Assembly (NCBI RefSeq): GCF_003054195.1 | Contig: NZ_QBKP01000006.1 | Location: forward strand, 124,001-188,000 | Reading direction: 5' to 3' | DNA from: Gemmobacter caeni | Lineage (GTDB): Bacteria; Pseudomonadota; Alphaproteobacteria; Rhodobacterales; Rhodobacteraceae | Length of the DNA: 64,000 nucleotides | Shown: one piece after another, positions 16,186 to 27,117 of the stretch | How the letters are laid out: each line of letters starts with the position of its first letter | Position numbering within the stretch: position 1 is the first letter of the stretch | Translations under genes and position numbers: made by a program | The notes under the pieces: generated by a model | The model's input: only the letters and a program-made list of their open reading frames with translations | Told to the model about the DNA's origin: nothing | Database searches by the model: none

Positions 16186-17378
16186 AGGAAGCTCCGCCCC
16201 GGCCCTTGCGCCGGGATGTTCAGATGGGTGGCAAGGCTTGCGGCCACATCGGCAAAAGCGCACAGGCCGAAGCTGCCCGCGTCGCTTCCGGCAATCAGCA
16301 CCGGCACGCGTTCGCGGGTGTGTTCAGTGCCGCGCCAGGTGGGATCATTGCCGTGGTCAGCCGTGAACAGCGCCAGGTCCCCGGGCCGGAGACGCGCCAG
16401 AAATTCCCCTGCGCGTGTGTCGAACCATTCCAGCGCACGGGCATAACCCGAGACGTCACGGCGGTGGCCATAAAGGCTGTCGAACTCAACAAAGTTCGCA
16501 AAGGTCAAGCTTCCCGGCTCGGCTTCCGTCGCAAGCCGGTCCAGATGATCGAAAAGTGCAGCGTCATCCTTGCCTTTGTGCAGTTTGCCAATTCCGCGAT
16601 GCGAGAAGATGTCGCCGATCTTGCCGATGGCATGGGTCGGGCGCCCTGCCTCCTGCACCCAGTCCAGCAGCGTAGGTGCAGGCGGTGCGATGGCAAAGTC
16701 CCGGCGATTGGCGGTGCGGCTGAAGCTGCCGGGCTGACCGACGAAGGGCCGTGCAATCACGCGCCCCACACGCCGGGCATGCAGCACAGGTGCCAGCCCC
16801 TCGCACAGCGCGATCAGCCGGTCGAGGCCAAAGCTTTCCTCATGCGCGGCAATCTGGAACACGCTGTCCGCCGAGGTATAGCAGATGGGCCAGCCGCTGC
16901 GCATATGCTCCGGCCCCAGCCGGTCAATGATCTCGGTGCCCGAGGCGTGACAATTGCCAAGGATGCCCGCTGTCCCGGCCAGACAGCAGACCTCGGCCAC
17001 GATCTCGGGCGGGAAGGCAGGGGCGGTATCGGGGAAATAGCTCCAGTCCCAAGGCACCGGCACCCCTGCCAGTTCCCAATGGCCCGAGGGCGTGTCCTTG
17101 CCGCGTGACACTTCGGTCGCGGCCCCCCAAAGGCCGGTCGGCACCGCCCCCAATCCGGGCACCCGCGCGCCCGACGCCAGATGCAGTGCCGCACCGAGCC
17201 CGAGCGCATCCAGCACGGGCATCCGCAACAGGCCACTCCGCCCCTGTTCGGCCTGCCCCGCGGCACAGGCTTCGGCGATATGGGCCATGGTATTCGCCCC
17301 TTCATCGCCAAAGGTCGCAGCATCCGGCGCACCGCCGATGCCCACGCTGTCCATCACGATCAGAAAGGCCCGGTTCAT
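16182..17378 (-). CDS. deoB: Phosphopentomutase
   Basis: DeoB interconverts (deoxy)ribose-1-phosphate and the 5-phosphate, feeding nucleoside sugars into central metabolism. The 398-aa product shows the alkaline-phosphatase-superfamily metal sites [12 protein letters not shown] at the N-terminus and [11 protein letters not shown] plus GTEHTRE near the C-terminus. It overlaps deoA and add by four bases on each side. Confidence 0.97.
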   Translation of the reverse strand: MNRAFLIVMDSVGIGGAPDAATFGDEGANTMAHIAEACAAGQAEQGRSGLLRMPVLDALGLGAALHLASGARVPGLGAVPTGLWGAATEVSRGKDTPSGHWELAGVPVPWDWSYFPDTAPAFPPEIVAEVCCLAGTAGILGNCHASGTEIIDRLGPEHMRSGWPICYTSADSVFQIAAHEESFGLDRLIALCEGLAPVLHARRVGRVIARPFVGQPGSFSRTANRRDFAIAPPAPTLLDWVQEAGRPTHAIGKIGDIFSHRGIGKLHKGKDDAALFDHLDRLATEAEPGSLTFANFVEFDSLYGHRRDVSGYARALEWFDTRAGEFLARLRPGDLALFTADHGNDPTWRGTEHTRERVPVLIAGSDAGSFGLCAFADVAASLATHLNIPAQGPGRSFL

Positions 17379-18688
17379 ACGGCGATCCTTTTCAAGACAA
17401 GGGGCGGCAGTTCCGGCCGCCCGGGCGTGATGCGACAGGCGGCCAGCACCGCCGCAGCCGCCGCCTCCGCCGCCGTTTCGGATTGCGCATGCACCACCGC
17501 CAGCGGCAGCCCCCGAAAGATCTCGGTCCCGATTTCGGGGAGCCCGGCGAGACCAACGGCCGGGTTCACCCGGTCGCCATCGCGCAAGCGGCCGCCACCC
17601 AGATGCACGACCGCCTCACCCAGCCGGAAACCATCCACCGCAGCCAGAAACCCTGCTTCCGGCGCCGGAACCGGGCGCATGACGGGTGCCGAGGACAGCC
17701 GGTCGGGCCAGCGATCCACAAAATCGGCAGGCCCGCCCTGCGCGGCGACCATCCGGCCGAAACATTCGGCAGCAGCCCCGCTTTCCAGCGCCTCGGTCAC
17801 CAGTCCCTCGCCCTCCGCCGCATCGGTGGCAAGGCCCGCCAGCGCCAGCACCTCGCCGCCCAGGGCCGCAGTCAGCGCACCAAGCCGCGTGCGCAGCGCA
17901 CCGCCGGTCATCACCTCCATCACCTCGATCACCTCCAGCGCATTGCCCGCTGAAGGCGCCAGCGGCTGCGTCATGTCGGTAATCAGGGCCGAGGTCTTGC
18001 ACCCCGCCCCATTCGCCGTGCTGACCAGCGCCTGAGCCAGAGCCTCCGCCTCGGTTTCGGTCTTCATGAAGGCGCCGGAACCAGCTTTCACATCCAGAAC
18101 CAGCGCCTGCAGCCCCGCCGCAAGCTTCTTGGACAGGATCGAGGCGGTGATGAGGTCGATGCTTTCCACCGTCGATGTCACATCACGGATCGCGTAAAGC
18201 CGCCGATCCGCCGGCGCGATATCGGCGCTGGCCGCCACGATGGCGCAGCGCACCTGGCCAAGTTGCCGCCGCAGTGCCGCTTCATCCAGCCCGGTACGGA
18301 ACCCCGGGATCGATTCCAGCTTGTCCAGCGTACCGCCGGTATGGCCCAGCCCGCGACCCGAGATCATGGGCACACAGGCCCCACAGGCCGCCAGCGCGGG
18401 CGCCAGCAGAAGCGAGACGCAATCACCGATGCCGCCGGTCGAATGTTTGTCGATCACCGGCCCCGGCAGATCCCAGCGCAGCACCTTGCCGCTGTCACGC
18501 ATGGCCTCTGTCAGCGCCACGCGGCCCGTCTCGCCCAGCCCGCGCAGAACCACCGCCATGGCAAAGGCCCCGGCCTGCGCATCCGTCACCTCGCCCGAGG
18601 CAAGGCCGCGCGCGAACCAGCGCAGGTCTTCGCGCCCCGGATGCCCGCCGTCGCGCAACGTGGCGATGATCGCGCGGGCGTCGGTCAT
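17375..18688 (-). CDS. deoA: Thymidine phosphorylase
   Basis: DeoA splits thymidine or deoxyuridine into base and deoxyribose-1-phosphate. The 437-aa product contains the phosphate-binding KHSTGGIGD (81-89) and the family signature [23 protein letters not shown] 18688 starts [15 protein letters not shown] and overlaps the cdd stop (ATGA). An open frame extends far upstream but only crosses cdd in another frame. Confidence 0.96.
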   Translation of the reverse strand: MTDARAIIATLRDGGHPGREDLRWFARGLASGEVTDAQAGAFAMAVVLRGLGETGRVALTEAMRDSGKVLRWDLPGPVIDKHSTGGIGDCVSLLLAPALAACGACVPMISGRGLGHTGGTLDKLESIPGFRTGLDEAALRRQLGQVRCAIVAASADIAPADRRLYAIRDVTSTVESIDLITASILSKKLAAGLQALVLDVKAGSGAFMKTETEAEALAQALVSTANGAGCKTSALITDMTQPLAPSAGNALEVIEVMEVMTGGALRTRLGALTAALGGEVLALAGLATDAAEGEGLVTEALESGAAAECFGRMVAAQGGPADFVDRWPDRLSSAPVMRPVPAPEAGFLAAVDGFRLGEAVVHLGGGRLRDGDRVNPAVGLAGLPEIGTEIFRGLPLAVVHAQSETAAEAAAAAVLAACRITPGRPELPPLVLKRIAV

Positions 18689-19092
18689 GTGCGGTCCATA
18701 TGCGCGGCGCTGAACCGGCCAGGCAGTAGTTCGGCCACGCTGGTCCGCATCTGCGCGCCTTGGGTGGTGCAGAGCGTGACGGGCGCATCGCCTGCCGCAA
18801 ACTCGGCCAGTTTCTGACGGCAGCCTCCGCAGGGCGGCACCGGGTCGGGGCTGTCGGCGATGACCAGCGCCTCGGTGAACCGGGTTTCTCCCGCCGCGAC
18901 CATGGCGGCAATGGCGCCCGCCTCGGCACAGGTGCCCTCGGGGTAGGCTACGTTTTCCACATTGCAGCCGGAATAGACCACGCCCGAGGCCCCCCGCAGC
19001 GCCGCCCCCACCCTGAAGCGCGAATAGGGCGCATAGGCATTCTCGCGCACCGCCGTCGCGGCATGCAGCAGGGCAGGATCGGGGGTGGACAT
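18685..19092 (-). CDS. cdd: Cytidine deaminase
   Basis: The enzyme deaminates cytidine and deoxycytidine. The 135-aa size fits the homotetrameric class. Zinc ligands and the catalytic Glu are present: CAEAGA (C55, E57) and PCGGC (C88, C91). ATG 19092 gives MSTPDPALLHAA. It is the first gene of the salvage operon, so the promoter should lie in 19093-19299. Confidence 0.95.
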   Translation of the reverse strand: MSTPDPALLHAATAVRENAYAPYSRFRVGAALRGASGVVYSGCNVENVAYPEGTCAEAGAIAAMVAAGETRFTEALVIADSPDPVPPCGGCRQKLAEFAAGDAPVTLCTTQGAQMRTSVAELLPGRFSAAHMDRT

Positions 19093-19299
19093 GGGTGCCT
19101 CGCGAATTTGACCAACAGGTCGGATTGTGCGGCAGCCCCGCGTCCGGCGCAAGCCGCCGCCCCTGCCCCGCCCGGCGCGACTTGCGGTTTTCCGCGATTG
19201 CGGCGAGGCAAGCTTGTCGGCACAGTGAAGGCGGAACAGATGCGGCATCCGGCGCATAGGCGCCATGCAGCGCGCAAAGCCGCTTTTTATTGAGTGGAG

Positions 19300-19325
19300 A
19301 ATCTGGTTTAACCCTAAACCAGATT
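19300..19325. promoter_or_regulatory. 11-bp inverted repeat in front of maeB
   Basis: AATCTGGTTTA (19300-19310) and TAAACCAGATT (19315-19325) are perfect complements around ACCC. The dyad ends two bases before the maeB Shine-Dalgarno (GGGAGG, 19328-19333). It could be an operator or an mRNA hairpin affecting translation. The rest of the gap from cdd (19093-19299) shows no gene. Confidence 0.6.
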
Positions 19326-19338
19326 TCGGGAGGACGGA

Positions 19339-21618
19339 ATGGACGAGACCCGCCAGGACAGCGCGCGTCAGGCCGCGCTGGATTATCACGAATACCCCAA
19401 ACCGGGAAAGCTGGAGATCCGGGCAACCAAGCCGCTGGCCAACGGTCGCGACCTGTCGCGCGCCTATTCGCCTGGCGTGGCCGAGGCCTGCCTTGAGATC
19501 AAGGCAGATCCATCCACTGCAAGCCGTTATACAACAAGAGGAAATCTGGTTGCCGTGGTGACGAACGGCACCGCTGTACTTGGCCTTGGCAATATCGGTG
19601 CGCTGGCCTCCAAGCCAGTGATGGAGGGCAAGGCCGTCCTGTTCAAGAAGTTCGCAAACATAGATTGTTTTGACATTGAACTAAATGAACCCGACCCGGT
19701 GAAGCTGGCCGATATCGTCTGCGCGCTGGAGCCGACCTTCGGCGCGATCAACCTTGAGGACATCAAGGCGCCCGACTGTTTCGTGGTCGAAAAGCTGTGC
19801 CGCGAACGGATGAACATTCCGGTTTTCCATGATGATCAGCACGGAACCGCCATCGTGGTGGGCGCCGCGGCGACCAATGCGCTGCATGTGGCGGGCAAAA
19901 GGTTCGAGAATATCAAGATCGTCAGCACCGGCGGCGGGGCAGCTGGCATCGCCTGCCTGAACATGCTGCTGAAGCTGGGTGTGAAGCGCGAAAACGTCTG
20001 GCTTTGCGACATTCACGGTCTGGTCCATGAGGGCCGCGAGATTGACATGAACCCCCAGAAGGCTGCCTATGCCCAGGCCAGCGACAAGCGAACGCTGGAC
20101 GAGGTGATCGACGGTGCCGACATGTTCCTCGGCCTCTCCGGCCCCGGCGTGCTGAAACCTGAAATGGTGGCGCGGATGGCGGAGAACCCGATCATCTTCG
20201 CGCTGGCCAACCCGACGCCGGAAATTCTGCCGGACGAGGTGCGCGCCGTCGCCCCCGGCGCGATCATCGCCACCGGCCGCAGCGACTTTCCCAATCAGGT
20301 CAATAACGTGCTGTGCTTCCCCTTCATCTTCAGGGGCGCGCTGGACGTGGGGGCGACGCAGATCAACGATGCAATGCAACTGGCCTGCATCGACGGAATC
20401 GCAGCCCTGGCCCGTGCCACCACCAGCGCCGAAGCCGCCGCCGCCTATCGCGGCGAAAAACTCAGCTTCGGGCCGGATTATCTGATCCCGAAACCCTTCG
20501 ACCCCCGGCTGATCGGCGTCGTCGCCAGCGCGGTGGCGAAGGCCGCGATGGAGTCGGGCGTCGCCACCCGCCCCATCGTCGACCTCGCCGCCTATCGCGA
20601 GCGGCTGAACGGCTCGGTCTTCAAATCCGCGCTGATCATGCGCCCGGTGTTCGAGGCCGCGCGCAATGCCGAACGCCGCATCATCTTTGCCGAGGGCGAG
20701 GATGAGCGCGTGCTGCGGGCGACCAACGCGATGCTGGAGGAAATGACCGACAAGCCGATCCTCATCGGCCGCCCCGAGGTCATGGCCCGGCGCTGCGAAC
20801 GCGCGGGCCTGCCGATCCGCCCGGACCGGGATTTCGAGGTCATCAACCCCGAAAGTGACGCCCGTTACCGCGATTACTGGGGCAGCTATCACGAGCTGAT
20901 GGCCCGGCGCGGCGTTACACCCGATCTGGCCCGCGCCATCCTGCGCACCAATACCACCGCCATCGGCGCCATCGCGGTGCATCGTGGCGATGCTGACAGC
21001 CTGATCTGCGGCACCTTCGGACAATATCTCTGGCATCTGAACTACATTTCGCAGGTTCTGGGCCGGGGCAGCCTGTCGGCGCATGGCGCGCTCAGCCTGA
21101 TGATCCTTGAGGACGGGCCGTTGTTCATCGCCGATACCCAGGTGAGCCCGATCCCCACGCCGGAACAGATCGCCCTCACCACGCTGGGCGCCGTCCGCCA
21201 TGCCAAACGTTTCGGCGTAACACCCAAGGTCGCGCTCTGCTCGCATTCCAATTTCGGCAACCTCGACAGCGATTCCGGCCGCCGGATGCGCGAGGCGCTG
21301 GCGCTCCTGGATGCGGAGAGCCGCAGTTTCGTCTATGAAGGCGAAATGAGCATCGACGCCGCGCTGGACGCCGACCTGCGCGCCCGCATCTTCCCCGGCT
21401 GCCGGCTGGAGGGTGCCGCCAATATCCTGATCTTCGCTTATTCCGATGCGGCCAACGCGGCCCGCAACATGCTGCGGATGAAGGCGGGCGGGCTGGAAGT
21501 CGGGCCTATCCTGATGGGCATGGGCAACAAGGCGCATATCGTGACCCCCTCAATTACGCCGCGCGGGCTTTTGAACATCTCGGCCCTCGCCGGAACACCC
21601 GTGGCGCATTACGGCTAA
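19339..21618 (+). CDS. maeB: NADP-dependent malic enzyme with phosphotransacetylase domain
   Basis: The enzyme decarboxylates malate to pyruvate with NADP. The 759-aa fusion has a malic domain (about 1-170), an NAD(P)-binding domain (about 170-430; [19 protein letters not shown]) and a C-terminal phosphate acetyl/butyryltransferase-like domain (about 430-759). In homologues the PTA domain is regulatory and responds to acetyl-CoA. It lies next to prpE, so the pair fits acetate/propionate assimilation. GGGAGG precedes ATG 19339. Confidence 0.94.
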   Translation: MDETRQDSARQAALDYHEYPKPGKLEIRATKPLANGRDLSRAYSPGVAEACLEIKADPSTASRYTTRGNLVAVVTNGTAVLGLGNIGALASKPVMEGKAVLFKKFANIDCFDIELNEPDPVKLADIVCALEPTFGAINLEDIKAPDCFVVEKLCRERMNIPVFHDDQHGTAIVVGAAATNALHVAGKRFENIKIVSTGGGAAGIACLNMLLKLGVKRENVWLCDIHGLVHEGREIDMNPQKAAYAQASDKRTLDEVIDGADMFLGLSGPGVLKPEMVARMAENPIIFALANPTPEILPDEVRAVAPGAIIATGRSDFPNQVNNVLCFPFIFRGALDVGATQINDAMQLACIDGIAALARATTSAEAAAAYRGEKLSFGPDYLIPKPFDPRLIGVVASAVAKAAMESGVATRPIVDLAAYRERLNGSVFKSALIMRPVFEAARNAERRIIFAEGEDERVLRATNAMLEEMTDKPILIGRPEVMARRCERAGLPIRPDRDFEVINPESDARYRDYWGSYHELMARRGVTPDLARAILRTNTTAIGAIAVHRGDADSLICGTFGQYLWHLNYISQVLGRGSLSAHGALSLMILEDGPLFIADTQVSPIPTPEQIALTTLGAVRHAKRFGVTPKVALCSHSNFGNLDSDSGRRMREALALLDAESRSFVYEGEMSIDAALDADLRARIFPGCRLEGAANILIFAYSDAANAARNMLRMKAGGLEVGPILMGMGNKAHIVTPSITPRGLLNISALAGTPVAHYG

Positions 21619-21624
21619 GACATT

Positions 21625-21648
21625 CGGCGGCCGGAAATCCGGCCGCCG
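21625..21648 (+). terminator. GC-rich hairpin after maeB
   Basis: CGGCGGCCGG (21625-21634) and CCGGCCGCCG (21639-21648) form a 10-bp stem seven bases after the maeB stop. No clear T-tract follows (GACTCACTTTC), so it may act as an mRNA 3' end stabiliser or a weak terminator. Confidence 0.55.
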
Positions 21649-21667
21649 ACTCACTTTCAGGCAGCAG

Positions 21668-21785
21668 GCAAACTGCAAATCCTGAAAAATTTGCAAACTC
21701 CCCGGCTATTCCAACAAAATTTGGCATAACGTGCGACTTTGCATAAATTTGCCGTCCGCAAACAGCATAATTCTGCAAATTTTCT
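21668..21785. promoter_or_regulatory. Cluster of TTTGC/GCAAA half-sites upstream of prpE (ScfR/PccR-like)
   Basis: Sites seen are GCAAA (21668-21672), CTGCAAAT (21673-21680), the palindrome TTTGCAAA (21690-21697), TTTGCATA (21738-21745), TTTGC-N5-GCAAA (21748-21762) and CTGCAAAT (21773-21780). ScfR-family regulators (PccR, RamB) are known to bind TTTGCAAA-type sequences and to control acetyl/propionyl-CoA genes. Control of prpE is therefore likely, though the regulator gene is not in this window. Confidence 0.55.
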
Positions 21786-21875
21786 GCCCCTGCGCCCCGA
21801 CGTGATCGGTAACACCGTTGCGGCAATACCCGGTCGTCGCGTAACAATCCGTCAAACCGGAGGAGGGTGCATACC

Positions 21876-23768
21876 ATGGCATACAGGGAAATCTACCAAA
21901 GCTGGAAGGCAGACCCGGAAGGCTTCTGGATGAAGGCCGCCGGGGCGATCGACTGGGTGAAACCGCCGTCGCGCGCCCTGAATGCCGACCGCGCCCCCCT
22001 CTACGAATGGTTCACCGATGCGCAGGTCAACACCTGCTGGAATGCGGTGGACCGCCACGTCCTCGCCGGTCGCGGCAACCAGCTGGCCATCATCCATGAC
22101 AGCCCCGTCACCCACCTGCGCAAGGGTATCACCTACAAGGAGCTGCAAACCCGCGTCGCCAGCCTCGCTGGCGCCCTGCGCGCCAAGGGCGTGGAAAAGG
22201 GCGACCGTGTCATCATTTACATGCCGATGATCCCCGAGGCGCTGGAGGCGATGCTGGCCTGTGCCCGTCTCGGCGCCATCCATTCGGTCGTGTTCGGCGG
22301 GTTTGCCGCCAATGAGCTTGCCGTGCGGATCGACGATTGCAAGCCCAGGGCGATCATCGCGGCAAGCTGCGGGATCGAGCCGAACCGCATCGTGCATTAC
22401 AAGCCGTTGCTCGACGGCGCCATCGAACTGGCCACGCACAAGCCGGATTTCTGCGTGATCTTCCAGCGCGAGCAAGAGGTCGCCAAACTGGTCGAAGGCC
22501 GCGATGTCGCCTGGCACACCTTCCAGTTCGGCGTCGAACCCGCCGAATGCGTGCCGGTCGAGGGCGATCACCCGGCCTATATCCTTTACACCTCCGGCAC
22601 GACCGGCCAGCCCAAGGGTGTGGTGCGCCCCACCGCAGGCCATCTAGTCGCGCTGAACTGGACGATGCGCGCCGTCTATGACGTGGGCGTGGGCGACGTG
22701 TTCTGGGCCGCCTCGGATGTGGGCTGGGTCGTGGGGCACAGCTATATCTGTTACGGCCCGCTGATCGCCGGTTGCACCACCATCGTGTTCGAGGGCAAGC
22801 CCGTGGGCACCCCCGACGCGGGCACCTTCTGGCGCGTCATCAGCGAAAACAAGGTGAAAAGCTTCTTCACCGCCCCCACCGCGCTCCGCGCGATCCGCCG
22901 CGATGACCCCGAAGGAGAATTCATCGGCGAATATAACCTCAAGCACCTCAAGGCCCTCTACCTTGCCGGTGAACGCGCCGACCCCGACACGATCCAATGG
23001 GCGCAAAAGCACCTCGGCGTGCCGGTGATCGACCACTGGTGGCAAACCGAAACCGGCTGGGCCATCGCCGCCAACCCGCTGGGGATCGAGGAACTTCCCG
23101 TCAAGCTTGGCTCGCCCTCGGTGCCGATGCCGGGCTATGACGTGCAGGTACTGGACGAGGGCGGCCACCCGGTCTCCGCAGGCACGCTCGGCGCCATCGC
23201 GGTGAAATTGCCGCTGCCCCCCGGCACCCTGCCGACGCTGTGGAACGCTGAAGACCGCTTCAAGAAAAGCTATCTCAGCCATTTCCCCGGCTATTATGAA
23301 ACCGGCGATGCGGGCTATATCGACGAGGACGGCTATCTCTACATCATGGCGCGCACCGATGACGTGATCAACGTCGCGGGCCACCGCCTCTCGACCGGCG
23401 CCATGGAAGAGGTGCTCGCCTCGCATCCGGATGTCGCCGAATGCGCGGTGATCGGGGTCAGCGACACGTTGAAAGGCCAGTCGCCGCTCGGCTTCCTCTG
23501 CCTCAAGAAAGGCGCCAACACCCCGCATGACGAGGTGGTGAAAGGCTGCATCAAACTGATGCGCGACCGTATCGGCCCGGTGGCCGATTTCAAACGCGCC
23601 GTCGTGGTGGATCGCCTGCCCAAGACCCGCTCGGGCAAGATCCTGCGCGGCACCATGGTCAAGATCGCGGATAATGAAGATTACAAGATGCCCGCGACCA
23701 TCGACGACCCGGCCATCCTGGACGAGATCAGGCTCGCCCTGCAAAGCCTCGGCCTCGCCAAAGGCTGA
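21876..23768 (+). CDS. prpE: Propionyl-CoA synthetase
   Basis: The enzyme makes propionyl-CoA from propionate, ATP and CoA through an adenylate. The 630-aa product has YTSGTTGQPKGVVRPT, the acetyl/propionyl-CoA synthetase segment DHWWQTETGWAI, TGDAGYIDEDGYLYIMARTDD and the C-terminal lysine motif KTRSGKILRG. PrpE rather than Acs is favoured by the N-terminus (YREIYQSWKADPEGFW) and overall pattern. GGAGGAGGG sets ATG 21876; an upstream GTG (21867) is possible. Confidence 0.9.
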   Translation: MAYREIYQSWKADPEGFWMKAAGAIDWVKPPSRALNADRAPLYEWFTDAQVNTCWNAVDRHVLAGRGNQLAIIHDSPVTHLRKGITYKELQTRVASLAGALRAKGVEKGDRVIIYMPMIPEALEAMLACARLGAIHSVVFGGFAANELAVRIDDCKPRAIIAASCGIEPNRIVHYKPLLDGAIELATHKPDFCVIFQREQEVAKLVEGRDVAWHTFQFGVEPAECVPVEGDHPAYILYTSGTTGQPKGVVRPTAGHLVALNWTMRAVYDVGVGDVFWAASDVGWVVGHSYICYGPLIAGCTTIVFEGKPVGTPDAGTFWRVISENKVKSFFTAPTALRAIRRDDPEGEFIGEYNLKHLKALYLAGERADPDTIQWAQKHLGVPVIDHWWQTETGWAIAANPLGIEELPVKLGSPSVPMPGYDVQVLDEGGHPVSAGTLGAIAVKLPLPPGTLPTLWNAEDRFKKSYLSHFPGYYETGDAGYIDEDGYLYIMARTDDVINVAGHRLSTGAMEEVLASHPDVAECAVIGVSDTLKGQSPLGFLCLKKGANTPHDEVVKGCIKLMRDRIGPVADFKRAVVVDRLPKTRSGKILRGTMVKIADNEDYKMPATIDDPAILDEIRLALQSLGLAKG

Positions 23769-23808
23769 CCCATAGCCGCGTCCCTGCCACGGGGCGCGTC
23801 ATCTGCCT

Positions 23809-23835
23809 TTTGCTTCTTGCAAAAATACTCATGCA
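23809..23835 (+). repeat. 3'-end dispersed motif, diverged copy D
   Basis: TTTTGCTTCTTG followed by CAAAAATACTC lies about 40 nt after the prpE stop. It resembles the CTTGG...CCAAATATCC motif found after three other genes in the window, in the same gene sense, but is the least similar copy. Confidence 0.35.
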
Positions 23836-23859
23836 ACGGCGGCCAGAAGTGCCGCCGTT

Positions 23860-24615
23860 TCACATGAACTGCTCATGCGTCAGCCGCTCTTCCAGCCCGT
23901 GCCCCGGATCGAACAGCAGCCGGTGACAGACGCTCGGCTCTGACCGGATCTCCACACTCAGCACATCGCGGAACGACCGGCTGTCGGCATCGGCCATGAC
24001 CGGCCGCTTCGCCGCCTCCAGCACGTCGAACCGCACCACGGCCGTCTTCGGCAGCAACGCCCCGCGCCAGCGGCGGGGCCGGAAGGCTGCCATCGCGGTC
24101 AGCGCCAGAACATCGGCGCCGATCGGCAGGATCGGTCCATGTGCCGAGTAATTATAGGCGGTCGATCCCGCGGGTGTGCAGACCAACGCCCCGTCGCAGA
24201 CCAGTTCGGCCATCCGCTCGCGCCCATCCACGCTGATCCTCAGCTTGGCGGCCTGCGGCCCCGCGCGCAGCAGGCTCACCTCATTGATCGCCAGCGCATG
24301 ATGCTCCCGCCCCGAGGCGGTGACGGCATGCATGGCCAGCGGATTGATCACCGTCTCTTCCGCCGCGTGCAAACGCTCTTCCAGCGCCTCTTCGGAATAA
24401 GAATTCATCAGAAAGCCGATGGTGCCGCAATTCATGCCATAGACCGGCAGGCCAAGGCTCTGCGTCTCGTGCAGGGTCTGCAACATGAAGCCGTCGCCCC
24501 CCAATGCCACGATGACATCTGCCGACCGGATCGGCGCATCGTCATAGCGGTCGCTCAGCGCTGTATAGGCGGACAGCGCCGAAGCGCTTGTGCTGGCCCG
24601 GAAATTGATCCGCAT
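23860..24615 (-). CDS. nadK: NAD kinase
   Basis: NadK phosphorylates NAD to NADP. The 251-aa product shows the diagnostic GGDGFM (G39-M44), GMNCGTIGFLMN, NEVSL and CTPAGSTAYNYSAHGPI. It is a single gene convergent with prpE. The ATG at 24615 gives MRINFRAS. Confidence 0.95.
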   Translation of the reverse strand: MRINFRASTSASALSAYTALSDRYDDAPIRSADVIVALGGDGFMLQTLHETQSLGLPVYGMNCGTIGFLMNSYSEEALEERLHAAEETVINPLAMHAVTASGREHHALAINEVSLLRAGPQAAKLRISVDGRERMAELVCDGALVCTPAGSTAYNYSAHGPILPIGADVLALTAMAAFRPRRWRGALLPKTAVVRFDVLEAAKRPVMADADSRSFRDVLSVEIRSEPSVCHRLLFDPGHGLEERLTHEQFM

Positions 24616-24639
24616 GGCATCCTTCCTCGATCCCTGCCG

Positions 24640-24741
24640 TCAGTCTTGCGGGGCGGCGGGAGCAAACTCAAGTCTCTGCGGCGCAGCGCGACGGAAAAGT
24701 TTCCGATAGGCGACATTCTGTTCGTTTGAATTCGGGTCCAT
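24640..24741 (-). CDS. Possible 33-aa basic small protein
   Basis: A short frame upstream of nadK on the same strand codes MDPNSNEQNVAYRKLFRRAA followed by PQRLEFAPAAPQD. A GGAAGGG element lies about 13 nt before the ATG, which is a poor distance. It may be a leader peptide, a real microprotein or chance; it also lies in the glyA promoter gap (24616-24820), where nothing else is visible. Confidence 0.25.
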   Translation of the reverse strand: MDPNSNEQNVAYRKLFRRAAPQRLEFAPAAPQD

Positions 24742-24820
24742 GTCGGTTTCTACCCTTCCCTGTCGCTTGGGGCATGGTCTAAATGACCGCGAATCCGCCC
24801 TTCCTTGACAGGAGACGCCC

Positions 24821-26113
<1,293 letters not shown>

Positions 26114-26120
26114 CCGGCAC

Positions 26121-26144
26121 GGGGCCCCGGCACTCCGGGGCCCC
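26121..26144 (+). terminator. GC-rich hairpin after glyA
   Basis: GGGGCCCCGG (26121-26130) and CCGGGGCCCC (26135-26144) form a 10-bp stem with loop CACT, starting seven bases after the glyA stop. Only AAATTT follows, so it lacks a classic T-tract. Confidence 0.6.
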
Positions 26145-26150
26145 AAATTT

Positions 26151-26170
26151 CCTGCAAAGACATTTGCAAA
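26151..26170. promoter_or_regulatory. ScfR/PccR-type box upstream of the DUF817 gene
   Basis: CCTGCAAA-GACA-TTTGCAAA matches 14 of the 16 fixed positions of TTTGCAAA-N4-TTTGCAAA, the arrangement reported for PccR of Rhodobacter sphaeroides as I recall it. It ends 50 bp before the DUF817 ATG. Regulation by a short-chain acyl-CoA-sensing factor is inferred. Confidence 0.5.
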
Positions 26171-26220
26171 AGTTTTCTGAACGCTTTTGCCTCTGCGCCC
26201 ACGTCCTCAGAGCAATTCCT

Positions 26221-27117
26221 ATGCCCCATGCCCCGCACAGCACCCGGCTGGAACGCCGTCTTGGCGACTGGGCGCGGGCGCGTCTGCCCTATGGTCTCGC
26301 CGAACTGGTGATGTTCATACTGAAGCAGGGCTGGGCCTGCCTGTTTGGCGGCCTGCTGCTGATCGCCATTCTCGCCACCCGCCTGATCTGGTCACCGGAA
26401 TGGCCTGTGCATCGCTACGATGCGCTGTTCCTGTTTGCCATCGCCACGCAGGTCGTCTTTCTGTGGAAAGGGCTGGAGACATGGGAAGAAGCCCGTGTCA
26501 TCCTGATGTTCCACCTGACAGGCACCGCGATGGAATGGTTCAAGGTCGGCGCCGGATCATGGTCCTACCCGGAACCGGGCCTGTTCAAGCTCTGGGGCGT
26601 GCCGCTGTTTTCCGGCTTCATGTATGCCAGTGTCGGCAGCTACATGGCGCGGGTCATCCGGCTGTTCGACATGCGCTTTGCACCCTACCCGCCGTTCTGG
26701 CTGACCATGGTGTTCGCGCTGGCCATCTATGTGAATTTCTTCGCCCATCACTTCCTGCCGGACATCCGGGTCGCACTTTTCGCAGGATCAGTGCTGCTGT
26801 TCTCCCGCACGCGGATCTGGTTCCGCATCTCTGACCGGGACTGGTGGATGCCGCTGCCGGTTGCGGCATTCCTCTCCAGCTTCGCGCTCTGGCTGGCCGA
26901 GAATATCGGCACGGCAACGGGAACCTGGCTCTACTCCGGTCAGGTCGCCGGACAGGTCGTCAGTTTCGCCAAGCTGGGGTCGTGGTATCTGCTGCTTTAC
27001 GTCTCGTTCGTCACCGTCACACTGGTCAGCCGCGCGGCGCTGCATCGGCAGCCCCTGCCCGTCACATCAGCCCGCGCAGCTTCAGCACAAGTACGGCCAG
27101 CCCGGCCACGACGATAA
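26221..27117 (+). CDS. DUF817 family integral membrane protein
   Basis: This 298-aa protein has about eight hydrophobic segments and the DUF817 core (EARVILMFHLTGTAMEWFKV, then GSWSYPEPGLFKLWGVPLFSGFMYAS). Function is unknown for the family. ATG 26221 gives MPHAPHSTRLERRLGDW. Its last 56 bp overlap the 3' end of the opposite-strand gene at 27062. A TTTGCAAA-type box lies upstream. Confidence 0.85.
   Translation: MPHAPHSTRLERRLGDWARARLPYGLAELVMFILKQGWACLFGGLLLIAILATRLIWSPEWPVHRYDALFLFAIATQVVFLWKGLETWEEARVILMFHLTGTAMEWFKVGAGSWSYPEPGLFKLWGVPLFSGFMYASVGSYMARVIRLFDMRFAPYPPFWLTMVFALAIYVNFFAHHFLPDIRVALFAGSVLLFSRTRIWFRISDRDWWMPLPVAAFLSSFALWLAENIGTATGTWLYSGQVAGQVVSFAKLGSWYLLLYVSFVTVTLVSRAALHRQPLPVTSARAASAQVRPARPRR

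Noticed and set aside
17375-19426. 683-codon fusion reaching beyond deoA
   Set aside because: The extra N-terminal part runs out of frame through cdd; the deoA start at 18688 is coupled to the cdd stop.
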